Positions 1 through 10,736 are shown, counted from the stretch's first letter. The stretch: 64,000 nucleotides of DNA from Fundidesulfovibrio terrae (GCF_022808915.1 NZ_JAKZFS010000005.1:283130-347129), one strand, 5' to 3'. The notes: a model not told the origin generated them from the letters alone. Numbers and translations are program-made.

Positions 1-1
1 A

Positions 2-523
2 CAAGACGCATCAAAGGTCGACATCATCTTCTTCTACCTGAATAATCCAGTTAAGTTTATTGCTGTACTGTGTAATACTTTGTCGTCACGAGAATTAATC
101 TCATGGTACACAAGTGGCCTGCTAGGCAGACTTGGGTGGCTCGACATAGCGTTCTCTGATTCGCAATATATTTTCTTGCTTATATGTTTGTCGCTCACCA
201 TTGTGCTATCGATTTCCATCAAGACTTTTGCCAGCATGAAGATTGAAAGATTCTTAATATTGCTTGCATCCATCGTGTCAATATTTATTGTGTTCGCCTC
301 TATGCTTATAGGCTGGTCTAAACATCCAGCGCAAATCATTTCCGGGGTACAAGGACGATATTTCACCTTACCATTCATACTTTTTTCCTTTTCGATTTCA
401 TCTACATGGAAAGGACACGATTCCATTTACCGCAGAATTGGCCTTTCATTAAATGCAGTATTTATTATATTTGCCGCGCTGGTGATGCCTATTGCAATAA
501 TATATCGGTACTACTTGGGGTGA
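2..523 (+). CDS. DUF2142-like membrane protein, 3' part only
   Basis: The frame is open from the first bases of the window, so the start lies outside and only about 173 C-terminal residues are visible. They contain at least three hydrophobic segments separated by short loops, and a GVQGRYF motif before the last segments. That motif and layout recall DUF2142 polytopic membrane proteins, which usually sit in surface-polysaccharide gene clusters. The DNA is strikingly AT-rich compared with everything downstream and uses A/T-ending codons freely, which suggests recent transfer. An internal TTG at 80 could be mistaken for a start, but the protein reads sensibly through it. The exact function is unknown. 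The family call is moderately sure. Confidence 0.6.
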   Translation, partial: QDASKVDIIFFYLNNPVKFIAVLCNTLSSRELISWYTSGLLGRLGWLDIAFSDSQYIFLLICLSLTIVLSISIKTFASMKIERFLILLASIVSIFIVFASMLIGWSKHPAQIISGVQGRYFTLPFILFSFSISSTWKGHDSIYRRIGLSLNAVFIIFAALVMPIAIIYRYYLG

Positions 524-750
524 AGAATTATTCAACATGCGCCCAGGGCAAAAGATCCAGGCACAAACAAGAAACCGCCTCGCTCGGTTCCGGTTCGGGA
601 CTGAAGAGGCGGTTTGCTTCTTGATCGCGTTCAGATCGTTGAGGCCGCTTCGCTCGGCCTGTGAGGCGTGCCTCTCTGTCTGAACGTGGTGAGGCGAAGC
701 TCAATTCGCACCGTTACGCATTCTTTACGAACGCCCCCCACGGGCCAGTC
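524..750. other. Intergenic junction between AT-rich and GC-rich DNA
   Basis: This gap separates the DUF2142-like gene from the convergent receiver gene. Composition changes here from AT-rich to the high GC of the rest of the window. Apart from the hairpin at 572-615, it holds short imperfect inverted repeats around 650-715 built from GAGGC/GCCTC motifs. No coding sequence, integrase or tRNA was recognised. Confidence 0.5.
572..615 (+). terminator. Probable bidirectional terminator hairpin
   Basis: AAACCGCCT at 572-580 is perfectly complementary to AGGCGGTTT at 607-615. T-rich sequence follows on the plus strand, and a broken T run follows on the minus strand. It lies between two convergent genes, so it can end both transcripts. 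Confidence 0.6.
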
Positions 751-1128
751 CTACCTGCGCGCCGCCCCCAAGAGGCTTGTGATGCTCTCGAGCACCTCGT
801 CCACGTCGAGGGGTTTGGTGATCACCTTCCTGGCTCCAAAATCCTTGGCCCAGGAGAGCGTCTCCAGATCGGTAAAGGAACTCCCCGCGCTCATGGCCAC
901 AATGGGCAGGCTCGGACGTATCTTGAGCAGTTCGGTGATGGTGGCCAGCCCCTCCTGGCGCGGCATGAAGATGTCCATAAACACCAGGTCGGCGGGCTGT
1001 TTCCTGAAGAGGTCCACCGCCTCCACGCCGTCTCCTGCGGTGACGACCTCGTGACCCTGCTGCGCGAGCAGGGTCGAGAAAAACACTCGTATCATCTCCG
1101 CGTCGTCCACGACCAGTATCCGAGCCAT
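751..1128 (-). CDS. CheY-like single-domain response regulator
   Basis: This 125-residue protein is one receiver domain without an output domain. It starts with MARILVVDDAEMIR (the acidic pair), has the phospho-acceptor Asp in VFMDIFMP, a Ser/Thr position in VAMSAGS and the conserved Lys in ITKPLD. Such proteins relay phosphate from a kinase to a partner protein, for example the flagellar switch. The ATG at 1128 is chosen because AAGGAG lies five bases upstream. A GTG six bases further upstream would overlap that ribosome site. It follows the chemoreceptor gene by about 40 bases and is the last gene of the minus-strand sensory block, so it may receive phosphate from one of the two hybrid kinases upstream. 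Its partner is not known. Confidence 0.88.
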   Translation of the reverse strand: MARILVVDDAEMIRVFFSTLLAQQGHEVVTAGDGVEAVDLFRKQPADLVFMDIFMPRQEGLATITELLKIRPSLPIVAMSAGSSFTDLETLSWAKDFGARKVITKPLDVDEVLESITSLLGAARR

Positions 1129-1168
1129 GGTCACTCCTTCTCCGTTTTCGCCGCCAAGGGCGTTCGGG

Positions 1169-3820
1169 CTATTTCAGCATGTGACAGGCGTCCCGGCCCT
1201 GTTCGGCCTGCTGGGTGCACATGCTCTGTATAAGCCGGTTGAGCGATTCAAACTTCTCATTGAGGCCGCGCACGGCCTCCACCGACAGATCCATGCCCTG
1301 CGCGATCTCCGAGGCCAGCTGGTTGACCTCTTCGGTTGAGCGGGTGATCTCCTCCACGGCTTCGGCCTGTTCCTCGGACGCGTTGGCGATGGCGTGAACC
1401 TGCGAGGCGGTGGATTCGGACATGCCCACGATCTCCCGTAGGGACACCCCGGCCGTATCCGCCAGCTGCGTGCATTCGGCAGCGGCCTTGGCCGCCTTGT
1501 CGGACTCGACGATGTTGGCCCGGGTGCCCTCCTGGATGGCCAGAACCACCTTGGCCACGTCCTTGGTGGCCTCCATGGTCTTCTCGGCCAGCTTGCGCAC
1601 CTCGTCGGCGACAACAGCGAAACCGCGCCCGGCGTCACCGGCGCGGGCGGCCTCGATGGCCGCGTTCAGGGCCAGGAGGTTGGTCTGGTCGGCGATGTCG
1701 TTGATGACGGTCATCACCTGGCTTATGCCCTCGGCCTGCTGCCCGAGGGCGGCCATGTTGCGGCTCTGGGCGTCGGTCAGATCGCGGATGCGCCCGATGG
1801 CCCCCGTGACCTGTCCCACCACCTCCGCGCCGTTCTGGGCCCTCTGCCGGGCGGTTTCGGCGTTGCCGGAGACTTGGGAAGCGCTCCTGCTCACTTCGAG
1901 CACCATCCGCTTGAGCTTTTCCGAGGCGTCCAGGGCCTCGCCCACCCGCTGCTGCTGGGTCTTGGCGCCGCTGCTGGACTCAGTCACGTGGTGTTCAAGG
2001 CGTTCGCTGTCGTTGTTGACCTCGGCGGCCAGGGTGTCGGCCTCGCCCGCGATGCGGGCAATGGTTTCGTTCTGTTCCTTGAGCAACTGCAGGTTGCGCT
2101 TGATGTCGGTCAGGGCCGTGAGCATGGCCATGACCCCGACCATGTTTCCGGCTTCGTCCTGGATGGGGGCGGTGTCGATCTTCACGAAGAACTTCTCCCC
2201 GCCTGAGTGCGCGCCCTCGTATTCCACGTTGGTCATGATCTCGCGCTTGTCGATGACCTGCCGGATGATCGTCTCCAACTGCCGGTGGGAGGAGAACACC
2301 TGGGAGAGGTCCTTGCCCACGTAGTCCTCGGGCATGTGCTTCTCGTGGAGGAAGTGGGCCAGCCATTGGTTCACCAGATGGGCCTTCCCGTTTAAGTCCG
2401 TGACGATGCAGGGCAGGGTCACGGCGTTCAGGATTCCCCGGGCGAAAGCCAGGCGGGCCTTGAGTTCCGCCACCATCTTCTCGATGGCTTCCTTGAGGTG
2501 CCCCATCTCGGCGGTGAACGTCCCCTTGAGGCTGGCGTCCAGATCGCCTCCGGCCACCTGCTCCGCGTAGTGGAGCACCGCGCCCAGGGGCCGGTTGAGG
2601 GTCTTGCGGGTGAGCCAGATGAAGGCGGCGGCGGCCAGCGCCAGGAAGAAGGCCCCGAAAATCGCCAACCGCAGGACGATGCCCTCGATCTCGTTGCGCA
2701 AGTCGGAGGTCTGGGCGGCCACGGCCCTGTCGATGTCGTCGGTATATTCGCCCATGCCGACAACCCATCCCCAGGGTTTGAAGAGCTTTACGTAGGAGAG
2801 CTTGGGATAGGTTTCGGTGGTCGCCCCTCCGTCCTTGGTGGGCTTGGTCCACTGGTAGACCACATAGCCGTCCCCGGCCATGGTGGCCACGTCCACCATG
2901 GCCACGAACAGGTTTTCGGACTTGCCCGGAATCTCTTCCATCTTGCCCGAGAGCCCGGCCTGCTTGTGGGTGGCTTTGTTGAATGCCGGTGAATCAAGCG
3001 CCTTGCCCACCAACTGGGGCGAGGTGGGGTGCATGAGGGTGATGGGCACGGGCCGGGTGGTGTCGGTTATCCAGAAGTAGTTGCCGTCGTCCAGACGCAT
3101 CTGGGCCACGGCGGCCTTGGCGTCCTCCTGCATGCGTTTGGTGATGTCCTCCATCCAGGAGCCGGCTCCGAATATCCAGCCCAGCTCGGGCAGCAGGTGC
3201 ACGAAGGATATCTTCTCCTTGGGGCTGCCCTTCTGGCCGGGCTTGTCCCACATGTAGCTGACCATGCCCTCTCCGTGCTCCTTGGCCGTCTTCACGATAT
3301 CCTGGAACATGGGCGTGCCGTGGGGGTCCTTGAAGTCCTTGAGGTCCTGCCCGTCCAGCTCGGGCTTGACCGGGTGCATGACCATGCGGTGTTCGGTGTC
3401 GTTGATCCAGATGTAGTTGCCCTCGTCGAAACTGGCGTTCCTGGCCATCTGCTTAATGCGGGACTTGATCTCCTCCATGGGGAGCTTGTCCTTGTTGGCG
3501 ATCAGGAACTCCTTGGCCTGGTTGTAGACGCCGTCCACCACGAGCTTGAGCTCGTCGCGTTTACGGCGCTTGAGGGCCTCCTTGTCCTGGGAGAGTTTGT
3601 AGTAGGAGTTCACTACCTCGTAGGCCAGGGTAACGTAATTCTTACGCTCCATCTTGGCCGCCGCGTACATTTGCCCCGAGAGATCGTGTTCGCTACGCTT
3701 GGCGTACTGTTCCAGCTGGGAGATCATATAGGCCAGGGAAACCGCGCCACCCACCATGAGGATGACCACGAAAAGAAGAGTGACCTTGACGCCGATCGAT
3801 GCCTCGGAAAGCCGTCTCAT
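1169..3820 (-). CDS. Methyl-accepting chemotaxis protein with two Cache domains
   Basis: 883 residues. Domains in order: membrane helix ~13-33; periplasmic region with two similar single-Cache units (~120-225 and ~240-365, each with a GNY-W-DT motif and a GW-G-G end motif); membrane helix ~383-404; HAMP ~405-455; PAS ~460-580; long signalling coiled coil ~600-880. The kinase-contact tip carries the classic [17 protein letters not shown] signature. Chemoreceptors bind small molecules and control CheA, and Cache domains often sense organic acids, but the ligand cannot be deduced here. An internal PAS is an addition to the minimal receptor. A clear AAGGAG precedes the ATG. It lies 47 bases after the large hybrid kinase gene and just before the receiver gene, so co-expression is likely. 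Confidence 0.93.
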   Translation of the reverse strand: MRRLSEASIGVKVTLLFVVILMVGGAVSLAYMISQLEQYAKRSEHDLSGQMYAAAKMERKNYVTLAYEVVNSYYKLSQDKEALKRRKRDELKLVVDGVYNQAKEFLIANKDKLPMEEIKSRIKQMARNASFDEGNYIWINDTEHRMVMHPVKPELDGQDLKDFKDPHGTPMFQDIVKTAKEHGEGMVSYMWDKPGQKGSPKEKISFVHLLPELGWIFGAGSWMEDITKRMQEDAKAAVAQMRLDDGNYFWITDTTRPVPITLMHPTSPQLVGKALDSPAFNKATHKQAGLSGKMEEIPGKSENLFVAMVDVATMAGDGYVVYQWTKPTKDGGATTETYPKLSYVKLFKPWGWVVGMGEYTDDIDRAVAAQTSDLRNEIEGIVLRLAIFGAFFLALAAAAFIWLTRKTLNRPLGAVLHYAEQVAGGDLDASLKGTFTAEMGHLKEAIEKMVAELKARLAFARGILNAVTLPCIVTDLNGKAHLVNQWLAHFLHEKHMPEDYVGKDLSQVFSSHRQLETIIRQVIDKREIMTNVEYEGAHSGGEKFFVKIDTAPIQDEAGNMVGVMAMLTALTDIKRNLQLLKEQNETIARIAGEADTLAAEVNNDSERLEHHVTESSSGAKTQQQRVGEALDASEKLKRMVLEVSRSASQVSGNAETARQRAQNGAEVVGQVTGAIGRIRDLTDAQSRNMAALGQQAEGISQVMTVINDIADQTNLLALNAAIEAARAGDAGRGFAVVADEVRKLAEKTMEATKDVAKVVLAIQEGTRANIVESDKAAKAAAECTQLADTAGVSLREIVGMSESTASQVHAIANASEEQAEAVEEITRSTEEVNQLASEIAQGMDLSVEAVRGLNEKFESLNRLIQSMCTQQAEQGRDACHMLK

Positions 3821-3868
3821 CGTGGATCTCCTTGTGGTCGCCGCGAAGAACGGCCGGCGGCCGCGATT

Positions 3869-6800
3869 CTACCGGGCATCCCCGGCCGTGTTCTTCACGC
3901 GGTTCATTTCAGCCGATGTCTGATCGAAAAGCGTCTTCAAGCCGTCCAAGGCCGCGACGCCAGGGGCGCCCCCTTTGACGGCGGCCGCTTCCACCCTCCT
4001 GGCCGCCTCACTCAGGCGGAGCGCGCCGACTCCGGCCGCGTTGCCCTTGATACGGTGAGCGTAGAGCCTGACATTCGCCGCGTCGCCCGCCGCGTCAGCG
4101 CGGGACAGCTCCGCGAGGTCCTCGGGAGTGGCCCTGATGAAGGTCGCCTCCATGGCCTCGAGGAGCGCGGTCATGCCCTTGAGCCGGGCCAGGGCGACCT
4201 CCCGGTCCAGAAGCGGCGCCTCGCCGGGTTCCGGCGCGGGTCGCTCCCCGGAACCGCCGGAAGCCCCCTCCCCCATTTCCGGAGTGGAGACGAGCGTCTT
4301 TTCCCGGGCTTCCGCACGTTTAGAGAGAGGTGCATGTCGTGCCAGTACCAGCAAAACCTCGTCCAGGTCCACCGGCTTTGTCACGTAATCATCCATTCCG
4401 GCGGCAAGGAACGCCTCGCGGTCGCCTTGCATGGCCTGGGCGGTGATGGCCACGATGGGCAGGCTCTTGCCGGCCTCGCCGCAGGCCCCTGCCCGTATGG
4501 CCCTGACGGCCTCCATGCCGTCCATCACAGGCATGCGTCCGTCCATGAGCACCAGGTCGAAGCCGCCCTGCTTGAGCTTTTCCAGGGCCTGGGCTCCGTC
4601 CTCGGCCAACACCACCTCGTGCCCGAATCCCCCCAGGAACGAGCTCAGGAGCTCCCGGCCCATTTCGTGGTCTTCCGCCAACAGGATGCGCATGGGCTTG
4701 AGATGCTCGGCCGACCACAGTTTTTCTTGCCTGAGCTGGCGGGCGTCCTCGTGGTCGATGCCCGGCTTCAAGGGCAGGGAAAGGGAGAAGCGCGAGCCGC
4801 CCCCCGGCCGGGGCTGGTAGGAAAGCGTCCCGCCCAGAAGCTTGGTCAGCTTGCGGCTGATGGAAAGCCCGAGCCCGGTGCCGCCGTACTTGCGCCCCAC
4901 GCTCTCGTCCGCCTGCCGGAAGCTTCTGAAGACAAGGGAGCTCTTGTCCTCGGGGATGCCGATGCCGGTGTCCTCGACGGTGAAGGCGGTCACGCCCTTG
5001 GAATAGGCCACCGTCACCGTAACCCCGCCCTCTTCGGTGAACTTCACCGCGTTGGAGCAGAGGTTTGCCAGGATGGCCCGCAGCTTGGTGGGGTCGGAGA
5101 CCACGAACCGGGGCACGTCGTCGTCAATGACCAGGTCCAGCCTGAGCCCTTTGGCCTCGGCTTGGTGGGAGAACGTGACCACCATGTCCTGCACGAGTCT
5201 CGGCAGGTTGAAATCTATGGCCTCCACCTCGGCCTTTCCCGCCTCGAGCTTGGAAAAATCCAGGATGTCGTTGACAAGCGCCAGAAGCCCGTGGCTGCTC
5301 TTGTGGATCATCTCCAGGAAACGCCCGGCCTCACCGGAGGCCCCCCTGCGCAGGGCCAGGTCGGACAGGCCCAGGATGGCATTGATGGGGGTGCGCACCT
5401 CGTGGCTCATGTTGGCCAGGAAGATCGACTTGGCCCTGGTGGCCTCCTCCGAGCGCCTGCGCGAGCGTTCGAGCTTCTCGGCGGTGCGGGTCAGTTCCCG
5501 GTTGGCCTCTTCCAGCTCGCGGGCCTTGGCTTCCAGGTCGGTGGTCTTGCGGGAGAGGTCCTCGGTCCTGTCGCGCACCAGCTGCTCCAGGCTCTCGTTG
5601 AGCTCATGGAGCTTCTCCTCGGCCATTTTCCGGTCGGTTATGTCCGCGTACATGCCAAAGGACCCTGCGAAATGTCCCTCGCGATCCGTGACGGGAGTGA
5701 CCGAGGCGATGGTGCACAGGATGGTTCCGTCCTTGCGCAGGAACATCCGTTCGCGCTTGCGGTCGAGACGGCTCCGGCGACCGCGGTTTGTGTTCCGGTC
5801 CTGCCGGTAGGGTTCGTACAGGAACATCTCCATGTGCTGCCCAACGATGTCGGCAGGCTCGTAGCCCAACATGTCCGCCATGACCGAGTTCACATAGGTG
5901 ATGCGCTGAGCGGGGTTGAGAACGGCGATTCCTTCGTTTGCGGTTTCCACGATGCGCCTGAAGCGCTCCTCGCTCTCCTTGAGCTCCTGCTCGGCCACCG
6001 CGCGCTCTGCGATCTGCCCGAGGTGCTCGGCCACCACCTGGATGATCTTGCGTTCGTCGCGGGTGAAGGGACCGTCGTCCAGGACGGTCTTCGGCTCCGG
6101 GTAACCCGCCTCCACGAAGCCGTGGCACTGTCCTCGCACCAGAATGTCCTCGGTGATGGACGCCACCGGAGTCCTGAAACCGGGAGGGGCATGCTGCACG
6201 CCTTCGTAAACGATTCTGGCCACGGCGGATTCTCCGAAGGTGAGCACCGGAGGGAGCAGCGTCGCGGCCTCCCCCAGGATGCCACCGAGGGTGACGCCGC
6301 GCTTCTGGCTCAGGTGGGAGATTCCGTAAAGGCAGTCGAGCATCTTCACCCGCTCATCCAGTTCGGCGGTGCGGCGCAGAAGCTCCATGCCAGCCCGCTT
6401 GTTCTCGGTGACGTCGCGAATGATGCCCACCACGAAGCGGTTGCCCGAAGTGTCGATGTAGCGGGTCTTGGTGGTGACGATGACCCGAATCTGGCCGAAC
6501 TTGTCGGTGATGACCTCGTCGGAGATGTCTTCCTCTCCGGTTTCGAGCACCACGGCGTCCCTTTTCCAGAAGAAATCCACCTGCGCCTTGGGGAAGAAGT
6601 CCGAGTCGTCCCGGCCCAGGACCTCCTCGCGGGACTTGCCGATCAGCGTGCACAGGGCGTCGTTGACCAGGATGAAGCTGTGCCGGTGGTCCTTGACGAA
6701 TATGGGGTCCGAGATGCTGTTTATGATCTTGTCCAGAAACTCGCGGGACGCGGCGGTATCGCGTTCGGCCCGCTCGCGCCGGGCGATGTCCTGGGTGAGG

Positions 6801-7873
6801 GTGTGGGCCATGGAGTCGAAGGACTTGGCCAATTGGCCAAGCTCCCCATCGGCGTAGTCGAGCCCGCTGCGCGTGTCCATGTTGCCCGCGCTGAGCATGC
6901 CGGCCGCGTCGATGAGGCGCTTTACCTTGCCCACGATGATCAGCCTTCCCGCAAGGATGGCCACGCTCAGGGCCAGGGCGGTGGCGGCCAGCACGAGCAG
7001 TATGTCGCGCAGAAGGATGCCGTGGGCCCGGCTCAGAGCAGCGGATTCGGGCATCCTGACCCAGAAGTGCATGTAGGGCTCGCCGCCGTCTTTAAGGCGC
7101 AGCCGCCGGTAGGCCACGATCTGGCCGAGACCGTCGGCGTCTCGGGCTCTGATCACGGCCCTGTCCGGGACTGAGGTCATGAGCGCCAGGGAGTCCCGGT
7201 CCAGGGCGCCTCCCGGGACCGGGCCCGACCCTGGAGGAGAGCTGGTGAAGAGGATCGTCCCATTGCGGTCGGCGACATCGAAAACCGTTCCGGCGGGCAG
7301 ACCCGGCATGCGGGAGAGAGGTTCGAACAGGCCCAGATCCACGATGGCCACGGCGATGCCCGCCGCGTCTCCGGATCCGAACGGAGCGGCGAAAGCAATG
7401 CCGGGGCGCCCGTCGGCCTGGGTGCGCAGGAAGCCACTGGCCGAAAATGCTTGCGCGGCCTGGATCGGCCGGAAAAATGGAGCCTTGAGCAACGCCTCGC
7501 GGTCCACTGGCTCGGCGGCCACCATGCGGGAGCCGTCGGCCCGGCACAGGAGCAGGTTCAGGTATCCGCTGCCCGCCTTGAGCGCCCGGCGCAGAATGGC
7601 GCCGCTTTCCTCGCCGTCGTCCAGCGAGGTCGCGGGAAGAGCGCTCAACACGGAAAGCATGCGCCGCGTGGACTCGGTGGCGATGCTTTGGATGTCGGCC
7701 GTTTCCTCCACCAGCGCCGCCGCGTCGGACTTCACCATGTCCAGGGCGTGCTGCTGGCGCTCCACCCCAGCATTGATGATCACGGCCAGCGGAGGCAGGA
7801 CGCACAGAAAGACGAGCAAAAGAATCTTCTTCTGGACTGATCCGCGCAGGATCTTTTCCAAACCCGTCTTCAT
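3869..7873 (-). CDS. Membrane hybrid histidine kinase with receiver and HPt domains
   Basis: 1334 residues. Order: membrane helix ~16-36; extracytoplasmic sensor ~40-280, probably Cache-like; second membrane helix ~287-312; HAMP to ~365; PAS ~385-495; GAF-like region ~505-640; second PAS ~645-760; coiled coil; HisKA with FLANMSHEVRTPINAI; HATPase with DTGIGI and GGTGLGLS; receiver ~1095-1210 with LMDGRMPVMDG and TKPVD; C-terminal HPt with AHRIKGNAAGVG. All four phosphorelay stations except a final output are in one chain (His, ATP-binding, Asp, HPt-His). The nearby receiver protein is a candidate acceptor. The start has only a weak ribosome site, and the 169 bases upstream could hold a promoter. 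The stimulus is unknown. Confidence 0.92.
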   Translation of the reverse strand: MKTGLEKILRGSVQKKILLLVFLCVLPPLAVIINAGVERQQHALDMVKSDAAALVEETADIQSIATESTRRMLSVLSALPATSLDDGEESGAILRRALKAGSGYLNLLLCRADGSRMVAAEPVDREALLKAPFFRPIQAAQAFSASGFLRTQADGRPGIAFAAPFGSGDAAGIAVAIVDLGLFEPLSRMPGLPAGTVFDVADRNGTILFTSSPPGSGPVPGGALDRDSLALMTSVPDRAVIRARDADGLGQIVAYRRLRLKDGGEPYMHFWVRMPESAALSRAHGILLRDILLVLAATALALSVAILAGRLIIVGKVKRLIDAAGMLSAGNMDTRSGLDYADGELGQLAKSFDSMAHTLTQDIARRERAERDTAASREFLDKIINSISDPIFVKDHRHSFILVNDALCTLIGKSREEVLGRDDSDFFPKAQVDFFWKRDAVVLETGEEDISDEVITDKFGQIRVIVTTKTRYIDTSGNRFVVGIIRDVTENKRAGMELLRRTAELDERVKMLDCLYGISHLSQKRGVTLGGILGEAATLLPPVLTFGESAVARIVYEGVQHAPPGFRTPVASITEDILVRGQCHGFVEAGYPEPKTVLDDGPFTRDERKIIQVVAEHLGQIAERAVAEQELKESEERFRRIVETANEGIAVLNPAQRITYVNSVMADMLGYEPADIVGQHMEMFLYEPYRQDRNTNRGRRSRLDRKRERMFLRKDGTILCTIASVTPVTDREGHFAGSFGMYADITDRKMAEEKLHELNESLEQLVRDRTEDLSRKTTDLEAKARELEEANRELTRTAEKLERSRRRSEEATRAKSIFLANMSHEVRTPINAILGLSDLALRRGASGEAGRFLEMIHKSSHGLLALVNDILDFSKLEAGKAEVEAIDFNLPRLVQDMVVTFSHQAEAKGLRLDLVIDDDVPRFVVSDPTKLRAILANLCSNAVKFTEEGGVTVTVAYSKGVTAFTVEDTGIGIPEDKSSLVFRSFRQADESVGRKYGGTGLGLSISRKLTKLLGGTLSYQPRPGGGSRFSLSLPLKPGIDHEDARQLRQEKLWSAEHLKPMRILLAEDHEMGRELLSSFLGGFGHEVVLAEDGAQALEKLKQGGFDLVLMDGRMPVMDGMEAVRAIRAGACGEAGKSLPIVAITAQAMQGDREAFLAAGMDDYVTKPVDLDEVLLVLARHAPLSKRAEAREKTLVSTPEMGEGASGGSGERPAPEPGEAPLLDREVALARLKGMTALLEAMEATFIRATPEDLAELSRADAAGDAANVRLYAHRIKGNAAGVGALRLSEAARRVEAAAVKGGAPGVAALDGLKTLFDQTSAEMNRVKNTAGDAR

Positions 7874-8042
7874 GCGGCGCGGCCTTTTCGATGGTTGATC
7901 GGCTTGCGTCGGCAGCGAACCGGTATCGGATATCGGGAACTTCTATTGAAAACTCCAGCGAATCGTATTTCATTGCGACAAAAACGGCAATGAGTCCGAT
8001 CCTTCTCCAGCAAGGACATTCCCGCCCCTGACCTCCTTCTCG

Positions 8043-10736
8043 CTACCGGGGTTCGTGAATGGACGACGCGACCTCCTCGAGCAGGTCGTCCAACTGCCGC
8101 AAGGCCAGGACCGCTTCCGCACGATCGTTTTTCCCACATGCCCTTTCGAGGGATTCTCCGGCCGCGTTGATCGGCGAAACTCCGAATGCGAGCGACGTCC
8201 CCTTGATGTCATGCCCGGCGGCCCTGGCGCCGGCGAAATCGCCCGCTTCGACGGAGGCCCTGGCCGAATCGGCGCGACCACGGATAAAATGGAGGAAATC
8301 CTTGACCATCGGCCTAAAAGACTCACGCACGGAGTCCATCATGGGGTTCATGGACTGCTGGCGCGCCCCCCCCTGGGTGTGGCGCACGATGGCATCCTGG
8401 AGCGCCTCCAGAGTGACTGGCTTGGCCAGATAGCCGGTCATTCCGGCGTCCAGGAAGCGTTTCTCGTCGCCCTGCATGGCGTAAGCCGTGAGCGCCACCA
8501 CGGGCATTCCGGCGGTCCTTTCACCGCATTCCCCCGCCCGTATCCGCCCGACTACCTCCAACCCGTCGAGCTTGGGCATCTGAACGTCCAGGAAGACCAA
8601 GTCGAACTCGTACGATTTCAGGCACTCCAGAGTGGCCTGGCCGTCTCCAACGGCCTGGACCGAATGGCCGAGCATGCTCAAGTATTGCTCGAAGACGTGC
8701 CGGTTGAACGGGTTGTCCTCGGCCACGAGAATCCGCACGGCGGATTGAGCCCCGCCCTCGGCCTGTCCTGTCCTGGCCGATTGCGATACCACCCCGCGCG
8801 CCGGTTCGAACGCCGCCGTGAAGTAAAACGCGCTCCCCCGGCCGGGAACGCTCTCCGCCCATATGCGCCCACCCATAAGCGACACCAGTTCCCGGCATAT
8901 GGCCAGGCCGAGTCCCGCGCCCTGGTAAGCCTTCGAATACGACGAGTCGGCCTGCCTGAAGCTGTCGAAGATCATCTCGATATCCCCGGGAGCGATCCCC
9001 ACGCCCGTGTCGGTGACGGTGAACTGGAGCACTGCCAGCCCGGAAAGGGCGTTGCGCAGCATCCGCACGCTCACGGATATCGTGCCCTGGTCGGTGAATT
9101 TCAATGCGTTGCCCACAAGGTTGGTCAGGACCTGCCCAAGTCGGGTGGGGTCGCCCATCAGAGTGTTCGGGACGTCCGTGTCAATCTCCCACGCGAGTTC
9201 GATCCTTTTCTCCCGGCAGGGATAGGCGAACGGCTCCAGCACCTTCTCAACGAGATGCCCGAGCGAAAACACCTTGGAGTCCAGCTGCAGCTTGCCCGCC
9301 TCCACCCGCGAGAGGTCCAGCACGTCGCCGATGATGGCCAGCAGGGTGTGGGCGGATTCTGCTATCATGGAGAGGTGGCGGGCCGTCTTCAACGGATCGG
9401 GGACACGCTGCGACAGCTCGGCCAAGCCCAGGATGGCCGAGAGGGGGGTGCGTATCTCGTGGCTCATGTTGGCCAAAAATTCGCTCTTGGCGCGGCTGGC
9501 GGCTTCCACGGCGTTCATGGCGGCCTGCAGCCTGTCACGGCTCGATTTGCGTTCCGTGATGTCGCTGACGAAAGCGTAGTAGTATTCCACGCTCCCGTCC
9601 GGCCCCAAGAACTGGTGCAGGTTGACCTCCACGGGCACATGCGCTCCGCCGAGGCGGACCAGGCAGGTCTCGAAACGCACCGGCTGCCCCGTGGCGCGCA
9701 GGCGCTCCATGGCGTCGTTGCCCGCCTGCCTGTTCTCGATGGGGACGAGGGCGCCGGTCCAGGCGAGTTCCAGGAGCTCCTTCCTGGAATACCCGAGCAG
9801 GACCGAGAAGGCCTTGTTCACGATGGCGATTTTTCCGTCGGGCCACATGGCCAGGAAGGGCTGCGAGGAGTTTTCCAGGAAGTCGGAGAGCAGATCGGAA
9901 TGCTTGCGGATGACCCGCAGGGCTTTTTCAGCGTTCACCTGCTCGGTGATGTCGTATCCGAAGGACACCGTGAAGAACGCGCCGTCGAACCCTGCGAACC
10001 GGCTGTTCTGCCAGGAGAAATGGCGTTCCTCGCCGAGCTTGCTCACGATGGGGTTGGCGTGGTTCCGGGGGTAGTCGGAGCCAGTTTGGATGGATTGGAA
10101 GAGTTCCACGAGTTCGCAATACCGGTCGCCCGGGACCACGGTGTCGAACCAGGAGCGGCCGAGGAGCTCGTCGCGCTCGTAGCCAGTGGCCCGCTCCACC
10201 GCTCCGTTGCAGACGAGAATCCGGCCCGACTTGTCCAGGCACACCACAAGGACGTTGGCCGTCTCGATGAGCTGTTCGAGGAAATCGTTGGCGCGACGGA
10301 GGTCGCGAAAGGCCATCGCGCGTTCGGTGATGTCCCGGATGAACCCGGAAACCTTGACGGGCCTGCCGGATTCATCCCGGGCCACCCGCGCGCACGCGTG
10401 CACGACGCGGGTTTCGCCGTCGCTGCGCCGGACGATGCGGTATTCGATATCGAAGGGAGCGGTTCCGTCCAGGGCGTCGCGCAGTGCGGCCATGACGGCC
10501 AGCCGGTCCTCGGGATGAGCCAGCGACAGGCATTCCTCGAGGTCGAGGCGGCTTTCTTCAAGGCCGTGCAACGCAAGCCATCCCCGTGAGAAATGGGCCA
10601 GGTCCCTCTCGATATCCCACGCCCAGGAGCCCATGCCCGCCAGGACCTCGCTATCCTGGAACAGGTGATGGCTCCTGCGCAGTTCGCCCAGTTCGGCGAG
10701 CAGTTCATCCCGCGATTTTCCGTCGTCGGGGTTCAT
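8043..10736 (-). CDS. Soluble hybrid histidine kinase (PAS x3, HisKA, HATPase, REC, HPt)
   Basis: 897 residues and no membrane helix, so cytoplasmic. Three PAS-type units at ~25-145, ~150-270 and ~285-405 precede HisKA (FLANMSHEIRTPLSAI), HATPase (DTGVGIAP, GAGLGLAI), a receiver with FLDVQMPKLDG and AKPVT, and an HPt with GHDIKGTSLAFG. It repeats the C-terminal architecture of the membrane kinase downstream, which suggests an ancient duplication or recruitment to the same pathway. GGAG five bases before the ATG supports the start. The LOG-fusion gene is 62 bases upstream on the same strand. Signal and target are unknown. PAS domains can bind haem, FAD or metabolites, but no cofactor ligand could be identified by eye. 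Confidence 0.92.
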   Translation of the reverse strand: MNPDDGKSRDELLAELGELRRSHHLFQDSEVLAGMGSWAWDIERDLAHFSRGWLALHGLEESRLDLEECLSLAHPEDRLAVMAALRDALDGTAPFDIEYRIVRRSDGETRVVHACARVARDESGRPVKVSGFIRDITERAMAFRDLRRANDFLEQLIETANVLVVCLDKSGRILVCNGAVERATGYERDELLGRSWFDTVVPGDRYCELVELFQSIQTGSDYPRNHANPIVSKLGEERHFSWQNSRFAGFDGAFFTVSFGYDITEQVNAEKALRVIRKHSDLLSDFLENSSQPFLAMWPDGKIAIVNKAFSVLLGYSRKELLELAWTGALVPIENRQAGNDAMERLRATGQPVRFETCLVRLGGAHVPVEVNLHQFLGPDGSVEYYYAFVSDITERKSSRDRLQAAMNAVEAASRAKSEFLANMSHEIRTPLSAILGLAELSQRVPDPLKTARHLSMIAESAHTLLAIIGDVLDLSRVEAGKLQLDSKVFSLGHLVEKVLEPFAYPCREKRIELAWEIDTDVPNTLMGDPTRLGQVLTNLVGNALKFTDQGTISVSVRMLRNALSGLAVLQFTVTDTGVGIAPGDIEMIFDSFRQADSSYSKAYQGAGLGLAICRELVSLMGGRIWAESVPGRGSAFYFTAAFEPARGVVSQSARTGQAEGGAQSAVRILVAEDNPFNRHVFEQYLSMLGHSVQAVGDGQATLECLKSYEFDLVFLDVQMPKLDGLEVVGRIRAGECGERTAGMPVVALTAYAMQGDEKRFLDAGMTGYLAKPVTLEALQDAIVRHTQGGARQQSMNPMMDSVRESFRPMVKDFLHFIRGRADSARASVEAGDFAGARAAGHDIKGTSLAFGVSPINAAGESLERACGKNDRAEAVLALRQLDDLLEEVASSIHEPR

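Noticed and set aside
3029..7174. A very long open frame on the plus strand opposite the large hybrid kinase
   Set aside because: It is antisense to a well-supported kinase. Its protein is rich in His, Gly, Leu and Val without motifs, as expected from mirrored high-GC codons.
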